This document shows positions 1 through 4,816 of a DNA stretch of 6,486 nt, piece after piece. The notes beneath the pieces were generated by a model. That model worked only from the letters and a program-made list of their open reading frames with translations. It made no database searches and was not told the DNA's origin. Source of the stretch: Kiritimatiellia bacterium (GTDB lineage: Bacteria > Verrucomicrobiota > Kiritimatiellia > RFP12 > UBA1067); contig JAFRBA010000221.1 of NCBI GenBank assembly GCA_017405115.1, positions 1 to 6,486 of the forward strand, written 5' to 3'. The first letter of the stretch is position 1. Every line of letters starts with the position of its first letter. The translations under genes were made by a program, and so were the position numbers.

Positions 1-1
1 C

Positions 2-364
2 GCGCGGGCCGACGCGGCGGTGGTGGCGCGCGGCACGGCCACGCTGGAGGCGGCGCTCGCCGGGTGCCCGACGGTGCTGGTCTACAAGGTGGACCCTGTT
101 TTCGCGTTCGTGGCGCGGCGCGTCATAAAGGGCGTGCGGCACATCGGCCTTGCGAACGTGGTCGCCGAGAAGGCCGGCGTGGCGTGTCCCATGCCGGAAC
201 TCCTGCAGGAGGCTTTCACCGCCGATGCCGTGACGGCGCATCTGAGGCCCTTGCTGACGGACCCTGCGGCGAGCGCCGCGGCGAGGCGCGACCTGGCCGC
301 CGTGACGGCGCTCCTGGGCTCCGGCGACGATTCCATTGAACTGATCGTGCGAAATTTGGTATAA
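2..364 (+). CDS. lpxB: Lipid-A-disaccharide synthase, C-terminal fragment (5' end outside window)
   Basis: This is the last 120 codons of a gene that begins left of the window. LpxB is a GT-B glycosyltransferase of the inner membrane's cytoplasmic face. It joins UDP-2,3-diacylglucosamine to lipid X, releasing UDP and forming the lipid A disaccharide. Visible family features are the block GTATLEAALAGCP, the following VYKVDP...ARRVIK stretch, a HIGLANVVAE segment matching the usual ISLPNLLAG region, and PELLQ followed by a helical tail with PLLTDP. The residue before GTATLE is Arg where many LpxB proteins have Ser. The frame is open to the left edge, so no start codon is assigned; an internal GTG at 20 is not a credible start because conserved sequence continues around it. 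The last codons (ATT, GAA, CGA, AAT, TTG, GTA) are unusually AT-rich and coincide with a predicted secA promoter. The family call is confident, although the catalytic N-terminal half cannot be seen. Confidence 0.9.
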   Translation, partial: ARADAAVVARGTATLEAALAGCPTVLVYKVDPVFAFVARRVIKGVRHIGLANVVAEKAGVACPMPELLQEAFTADAVTAHLRPLLTDPAASAAARRDLAAVTALLGSGDDSIELIVRNLV

Positions 365-365
365 T
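336..365 (+). promoter_or_regulatory. Predicted sigma70-type promoter for secA, overlapping the lpxB stop codon
   Basis: A TTGAAC hexamer at 336-341 (4 of 6 matches to TTGACA) is followed by an 18-bp spacer and a perfect TATAAT at 360-365. TG at 357-358, one base before the hexamer, makes it an extended -10. The lpxB stop TAA (362-364) forms part of the -10. With the usual spacing, transcription would start around 371-373, at or next to the A of the secA ATG at 373. A perfect extended -10 is unlikely by chance in such GC-rich DNA, and the surrounding lpxB codons are atypically AT-rich, as if selected for promoter function. The activity itself is inferred. Confidence 0.75.
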
Positions 366-372
366 ACCCCGC

Positions 373-3300
373 ATGAATCTTTTGAAGCTACTTTTGGGGA
401 CGCGGAACGAGCGAGAGCTGAAGAAGCTATGGCCAATCGTCCACAAGATAAACGGCATCGAGGCCGAATACCAGGCGAAGGGCCTTGCTGACGAGGATTA
501 TCCTCGGATGACGCAGGAGTTCCGCGACCGCGTGGCGAAGGGCGAGTCGCTTGACTCGATCCTGCCGGAGGCGTATGCCCTCGTCAAGAACGCGTGCCGC
601 CGCCTCGTCGGCACGACGTCGGAGGTCTGCGGGCACGTCCTGACGTGGAACATGGTGCCTTTCGACGTGCAGCTCATATGCGGCATAGTGCTGCACCAGG
701 GCAAGATCGCCGAGATGCAGACCGGCGAGGGCAAGACGCTCGTCGCGACGCTGCCGCTCTACCTGAACGCGCTCGCGGGCAAGAACGTGCAGCTCGTCAC
801 GGTTAACGACTACCTCGCCAGGCGCGACGCGACGTGGATGGGCCACCTCTACAAGTTCCTGGGCCTCACGGTCGGGTGCATACAGAATTCGATGGACTCG
901 GAGGAGCGCCGCGCGCAGTACGCCTGCGACATCACGTACGGCACGAACAGCGAGTTCGGCTTCGACTACCTACGCGACAACGGCATGGCGCAGCAGCCCG
1001 AGCAGATCGTGCAGAGCGGCCACAACTTCGCGATCGTCGACGAGGTGGACTCGATCCTGATCGACGAGGCGCGCACGCCGCTTATCATATCCGGCCCGGC
1101 GACGGTGTCGACGTCGCACATCTACAACGAGCTCAACCCGCTCGTCTCGTCGATCGTCAGGGTGCAGACGTCGATGTGCAACGACCTCATCCGCGACGCG
1201 AAGAAGGCGCTCGAGGCCGGCGAGATCCAGACGTTCAAGGACAAGATTTACCAGGTCTACCACTCGATGCCGCGGCACAAGCAGCTGATGCACATGCTCG
1301 AGGACGCGTCGCTCAGGAAGCACCACGAGGACGTGGAGATGCAGATGCTCTCCGAGATGTTCAAGGAGCATGCGCGCGAGCTTCGCGGCGAGCTGTACTT
1401 CACGATCGACGAGCGCACGAGGGAGGTCGCGCTCACCGACAAGGGCTGCGAGAAGATATGCCCGTCCGACCCGGCGATGTTCGTCCTTCCGGACCTCGCG
1501 GCGCAGATGAGCGCGATAGACGGCGACGCGTCGCTCACGGACGCGGAGCGCATCGAGAAGAGGCGCGACGCGCAGAGCGCCTTCGTCGAGAAGTCCGACC
1601 GCGTGCACGTCGTGGACCAGCTCCTCCGCGCGTACTGCCTGTACGAGAAGGACGTCGAGTACGTCGTGCAGGACAACCACGTGTACATCGTCGACGAGTT
1701 CACCGGCCGAGTCCTCCCTGGCCGCCGCTGGTCAGACGGCCTGCACCAGGCCGTGGAGGCGAAGGAGGGCGTTGAGATCGAGAAGGAGTCGCAGACGCTT
1801 GCGACGATAACGATCCAGAACTACTTCAGGCTCTACAAGAAGCTCTCCGGCATGACGGGCACAGCGGAGACCGAGGCCCGCGAGTTCAAGGACATCTACA
1901 AGCTCGACGTGGTGTCGATCCCGACGAACAAGCCGGTGAACCGCATAGACGGCAACGACCAGATATACCGCACGGAGCGCGAGAAGTTCAAGGCCATCAT
2001 CGCCGACGTCGAGCGGAGGCACGCGAAGGGGCAGCCCATACTGCTCGGCACGGTGGAGGTCGCTACCTCCGAGGTGCTCTCGCGCATGCTCAAGATCGCG
2101 CACATCCCGCACGAGGTCCTGAACGCCAAGAACCACGCGCGCGAGGCCGAGATAGTGTCCCTCGCCGGCCAGCCCGGCGCCGTGACGATCGCGACGAACA
2201 TGGCCGGCCGCGGCACCGACATCAAGCTTGGGCCCGGTGTGACGGACCTCGGGGGCCTGCACGTGATCGGCTCGGAGCGCCATGAGTCGCGGCGCATCGA
2301 CCGCCAGCTGCGCGGGCGCTGCTCTCGCCAGGGCGACCCCGGAAGCTCGCAGTTCTTCATATCGCTGGAGGACAAGCTGATGCGCCTGTTCGGCTCGCAG
2401 AGGCTCTCCGGCATAATGCAGCGCCTCGGCCTCAAGGAGGGCGAGGTGATGGAGCACAAGTGGCTCAACCGCTCGGTCGAGACGGCCCAGCGCCGCGTCG
2501 AGCAGCAGCACTTCGCCGTGCGCAAGCGCACGCTCGAGTACGACGACGTGATGAACAAGCAGCGCTCGATCGTCTACGACCTGCGCGGCAGGGTCCTCAC
2601 GGGCTCGCCGGAGGACGTGCACGGGCTCATCCTCGACGTGATGAACGACCTGGTGATGTCGCAGGCAGAGCGCTATCTCTTCGACGCGAAGGACGGCAGC
2701 CTCGTCGACTTCATGAACTGGCTCGGGGTGACGTTCCCCATAACCGTCACCGAGGAGGAGCTGCAGCCCCTGATGGGCACGCCGGCCGCCGCGGGCGAGC
2801 TTGTGATGCGCCGCGTCGCGGAGGCGTACGACACGAAGTGCGCGGGCGAGGACCCGGCGACCCTCCCGTACATGGAGCGGGGAGTGTTCCTCCAGGTCAT
2901 AGACCGCGAGTGGCAGGACTACCTGCGCGCGATGGATGACCTCCGCACGGGGGTGAACCTGCGCGCCTACGGCCAGCGCGACCCGCTCGTCGAGTACAAG
3001 AAAGAGGCGTTCAACATGTTCGAGACGCTGATGGCCACGATAAAGTCGAAGGTCGTCTCGTCCGAATTCCGCAGCGCGACTGCGACCCGCATGCGCGCGA
3101 TGTTCGACATGATGGAGCAGGTCCAGACGAACGCGGGCGAGTTCGACCCGGCCGAGGAGGAGAGCCCGAGGCGTCCGGCTCCCGCCTCCGGCGCGTCGGA
3201 CCGCGCCAAGACGATCGGTGACGTCTTTGCGTCGATGATGTCCGGTGCGGGTTCGCCTGCGTCCGCGCGCGCGCCGGCCGGCCCTGTCGGCAGGCCGCCG

Positions 3301-3390
3301 CAGGCCGTGCAGGCAGTCGGCAGGAACGACCCGTGCCCGTGCGGCTCGGGCAAGAAGTACAAGAAATGCTGTGGGAGGAACTTGACATGA
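373..3390 (+). CDS. secA: Preprotein translocase ATPase SecA
   Basis: SecA (1005 aa) is the motor ATPase that drives unfolded preproteins through SecYEG. Visible landmarks in order: N-terminal RNERELKKL...IN; Walker A MQTGEGKT (115-122); GFDYLRDN (196-203); Walker B DEVD (223-226); preprotein cross-linking domain; SGMTGTA (492-498); ATNMAGRGTD (607-616); RQLRGRCSRQGD (644-655); the scaffold helix with RKRTLEYDDVMNKQR (717-731); WQDYLRAMDDLR...NLRAYGQRDP (847-871). A Pro/Ala/Ser-rich linker leads to a C-terminal zinc motif with C988, C990, C999 and C1000. Between about residues 254 and 338 there is an insertion of about 70 residues relative to E. coli SecA, as in Bacteroidetes and Chlamydiae/Verrucomicrobia types. 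The ATG at 373 gives the expected N-terminus but has no Shine-Dalgarno sequence; it lies 8 nt after the lpxB stop and 7 nt after a TATAAT, suggesting leaderless or coupled translation. The 3' end overlaps ispD by 4 nt. All key motifs are intact. Confidence 0.98.
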   Translation: MNLLKLLLGTRNERELKKLWPIVHKINGIEAEYQAKGLADEDYPRMTQEFRDRVAKGESLDSILPEAYALVKNACRRLVGTTSEVCGHVLTWNMVPFDVQLICGIVLHQGKIAEMQTGEGKTLVATLPLYLNALAGKNVQLVTVNDYLARRDATWMGHLYKFLGLTVGCIQNSMDSEERRAQYACDITYGTNSEFGFDYLRDNGMAQQPEQIVQSGHNFAIVDEVDSILIDEARTPLIISGPATVSTSHIYNELNPLVSSIVRVQTSMCNDLIRDAKKALEAGEIQTFKDKIYQVYHSMPRHKQLMHMLEDASLRKHHEDVEMQMLSEMFKEHARELRGELYFTIDERTREVALTDKGCEKICPSDPAMFVLPDLAAQMSAIDGDASLTDAERIEKRRDAQSAFVEKSDRVHVVDQLLRAYCLYEKDVEYVVQDNHVYIVDEFTGRVLPGRRWSDGLHQAVEAKEGVEIEKESQTLATITIQNYFRLYKKLSGMTGTAETEAREFKDIYKLDVVSIPTNKPVNRIDGNDQIYRTEREKFKAIIADVERRHAKGQPILLGTVEVATSEVLSRMLKIAHIPHEVLNAKNHAREAEIVSLAGQPGAVTIATNMAGRGTDIKLGPGVTDLGGLHVIGSERHESRRIDRQLRGRCSRQGDPGSSQFFISLEDKLMRLFGSQRLSGIMQRLGLKEGEVMEHKWLNRSVETAQRRVEQQHFAVRKRTLEYDDVMNKQRSIVYDLRGRVLTGSPEDVHGLILDVMNDLVMSQAERYLFDAKDGSLVDFMNWLGVTFPITVTEEELQPLMGTPAAAGELVMRRVAEAYDTKCAGEDPATLPYMERGVFLQVIDREWQDYLRAMDDLRTGVNLRAYGQRDPLVEYKKEAFNMFETLMATIKSKVVSSEFRSATATRMRAMFDMMEQVQTNAGEFDPAEEESPRRPAPASGASDRAKTIGDVFASMMSGAGSPASARAPAGPVGRPPQAVQAVGRNDPCPCGSGKKYKKCCGRNLT
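3373..3379 (+). promoter_or_regulatory. Shine-Dalgarno site of ispD, inside the secA 3' end
   Basis: GGGAGGA lies 7 nt before the ATG at 3387 and decides the ispD start. A longer in-frame reading from a GTG/ATG near 3333 would add 18 residues derived from secA zinc-motif DNA and can be discarded. The site overlaps the secA codons for C1000, G1001 and R1002, so the same bases encode the end of the SecA zinc motif and initiate ispD. Confidence 0.85.
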
Positions 3391-4055
3391 CAACTGCGAT
3401 TCTGCTGGCCGCCGGCAAGTCGTCGAGAATGGGGGCGAACGTCGACAAGGCGTTCCTGAGCCTCGTTGACAAGCCGGTCGTGGCATGGAGCCTGCTGGCC
3501 TTCGAGCGCTGCCCGGACATAGACAGCATCGTCCTCGTTGTAAGGAAGGACCAGCTGCTGGCCTCAAAGGCCGTCGTCAAGATGTTCGGCATATCGAAGG
3601 CGTCGAAGATCGTGGCCGGCGGTGCGAAGCGCCAGGAGTCGGTGGCGGCGGGCCTCGCGGCGTGCGACCTCGACTCCCGCTACGTGGTCGTGCACGACGC
3701 GGCAAGGCCGCTCGTCACGCCCGAGGTCATATCCGAGGTCGTGAAGAACGTGAAGCGCTTCCCGGCGGTGGCCGTGGGCCACCCGATGGCGGACACGGTG
3801 AAGCGCTGCGAGAAGGGGTCCACCGTGTCCGAGACCATACCGCGCGACAAGCTCTGGGCCGTGCAGACCCCGCAGGCCTTCCAGATGTCGGAGCTCCGCG
3901 CGGCGCACAAGGCGCTCGGCAAGCAGGAGGCGACGGACGACTGCCAGGCCGTCGAGCTCAACGGCGGGACGGTGAAGATAGTGACCAACTACAGGCCGAA
4001 CTTCAAGATCACGACTGTAGAGGACTTGCAGGCAGCGGGGGCGATGCTGAAGTAA
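3387..4055 (+). CDS. ispD: 2-C-methyl-D-erythritol 4-phosphate cytidylyltransferase IspD
   Basis: IspD (222 aa) transfers CMP from CTP to 2-C-methyl-D-erythritol 4-phosphate, giving CDP-ME, the third step of the cytosolic MEP pathway to isoprenoid precursors. Nearly every family motif is present: the nucleotide-binding loop LLAAGKSSRMG (6-16) with R14 and K21, FLSLVDKPV (23-31), GGAKRQESV (78-86), VVHDAARP (101-108), the ADTVKR segment with D136 and T137, R153 before LWAVQTPQAF (156-165), TDD (183-185), and NFKIT (205-209) with K207. Length is normal for a single-domain enzyme, with no IspF fusion. The family Gly before the NxKIT motif is Asn here (N201), a mild deviation. The start was chosen from the Shine-Dalgarno spacing and protein alignment. 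ATGA overlap with secA implies translational coupling, and the next gene begins at the base after the stop codon. Confidence 0.96.
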   Translation: MTTAILLAAGKSSRMGANVDKAFLSLVDKPVVAWSLLAFERCPDIDSIVLVVRKDQLLASKAVVKMFGISKASKIVAGGAKRQESVAAGLAACDLDSRYVVVHDAARPLVTPEVISEVVKNVKRFPAVAVGHPMADTVKRCEKGSTVSETIPRDKLWAVQTPQAFQMSELRAAHKALGKQEATDDCQAVELNGGTVKIVTNYRPNFKITTVEDLQAAGAMLK

Positions 4056-4787
4056 ATGAGCAAGCTATTCGCAGTCCTGGGCGACATACACGCGAACCTC
4101 GACGCGCTCGAGGCCGTTCTCGCGGACTGCAGGGAACAGGGCGTGACGGACTACCTCTGCACCGGGGACGTCGTGGGCTACAACGCGCGGCCACACGAAT
4201 GCCTGGAGATTGTGCGGGGCCTCGGCTGCCCCGTCGTGATGGGCAACCACGACCACTACGTGTCGTCCTGCCAGAACCTCGAGGACTTCAACCCGCACGC
4301 CGCAGCTGTCATAGAGTGGACGCGCAAGCAACTGTCTCAGGACGAGATGGGCTTTCTGAGCGGCCTGCCGTTCGTCGTAACGCGCATGGGCATAACGCTC
4401 GTCCACGCCACGATGGACGACCCGGCGTCGTTCGGCTACGTGTTCGACCACCTGCAGGCCGAGGCGCACTTCTCCCACCAGGTGACGCCGCTGTGCTTCC
4501 ACGGCCACACCCACTGCCCGATGATCTACGAGAAGCAGATAGGCGCGGTCTACCGGATCGACGCGCAGGACTTCCGCCTGCCGGTCGGCAGGAAGTACTT
4601 CGTGAACGTCGGCTCGGTCGGCCAGCCAAGGGACGGAGACCCACGGGCGGCGTACGTCCTGTACGACCCGCTGGCGAGGACGATACGCTTCAGGCGGGTG
4701 GAGTACGACGTGGCGGCCGCGCAGGCGAAGGTGCGCGAGGCGGGCCTTCCGGAGCGCCTCGCCGAGCGTCTCGCCGTCGGTCAGTAG
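4056..4787 (+). CDS. Calcineurin-like metallophosphoesterase, substrate unknown
   Basis: This 243-aa protein has the complete di-metal phosphoesterase motif set: GDIHAN (D10, H12), GDVVGYNARP (D38), GNHDH (N64, H65), LVHA (H117) and GHTH (H151, H153), followed by NVGSVGQPRDGDPRAAY, typical of the Metallophos_2/YfcE-like and ApaH-like soluble bacterial enzymes. It should hydrolyse a phosphomonoester or phosphodiester in the cytosol using two divalent metals. Annotators often name such proteins diadenosine tetraphosphatase or phosphodiesterase, but the sequence does not fix the substrate. No signal peptide or membrane segment is apparent. The ATG directly follows the ispD stop (TAAATG) and lacks a properly spaced Shine-Dalgarno sequence, so translation is probably coupled to ispD. 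Its position between ispD and polA does not point to a pathway; nucleotide clean-up is one possibility but only a guess. Confidence 0.9.
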   Translation: MSKLFAVLGDIHANLDALEAVLADCREQGVTDYLCTGDVVGYNARPHECLEIVRGLGCPVVMGNHDHYVSSCQNLEDFNPHAAAVIEWTRKQLSQDEMGFLSGLPFVVTRMGITLVHATMDDPASFGYVFDHLQAEAHFSHQVTPLCFHGHTHCPMIYEKQIGAVYRIDAQDFRLPVGRKYFVNVGSVGQPRDGDPRAAYVLYDPLARTIRFRRVEYDVAAAQAKVREAGLPERLAERLAVGQ

Positions 4788-4803
4788 AGGCAGCCTTCGC
4801 GGC

Positions 4804-4810
4804 AGGAGGA
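4804..4810 (+). promoter_or_regulatory. Shine-Dalgarno site of polA
   Basis: AGGAGGA lies 6 nt before the polA ATG at 4817 and is a near-perfect match to the 16S anti-Shine-Dalgarno sequence. It sits in the 29-nt gap after the phosphoesterase stop codon. No terminator-like hairpin with a T run and no -10-like sequence is seen in that gap, so polA is probably transcribed from upstream but translated independently. Confidence 0.85.
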
Positions 4811-4816
4811 CGGCTC

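Noticed and set aside
834..1775. A 313-codon plus-strand frame inside secA
   Set aside because: It is an out-of-frame shadow, extremely rich in Arg, Ala and Gly, with no Shine-Dalgarno sequence and no family signal.
3286..3324. Two copies of GTCGGCAGG, 30 nt apart
   Set aside because: They encode similar Val-Gly-Arg steps in the low-complexity SecA linker, with no regular array or further copies nearby; ordinary linker redundancy is enough.
3333..3386. An 18-codon N-terminal extension of ispD
   Set aside because: The extension is encoded by secA zinc-motif DNA, has no family similarity, and the ATG at 3387 has an ideally spaced Shine-Dalgarno sequence and the canonical IspD N-terminus.
1732..3567. 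A 611-codon open frame on the minus strand opposite secA and the start of ispD
   Set aside because: It lies antisense to unambiguous SecA sequence. Its translation is Arg/Leu/Val/His-rich low-complexity sequence with no recognisable motif, as expected from GC-rich codons read in reverse.
4788..4816. A possible terminator between the phosphoesterase gene and polA
   Set aside because: Only a 3-bp GCC/GGC pairing around TTCGC can be drawn, with no T tract, so it does not qualify.
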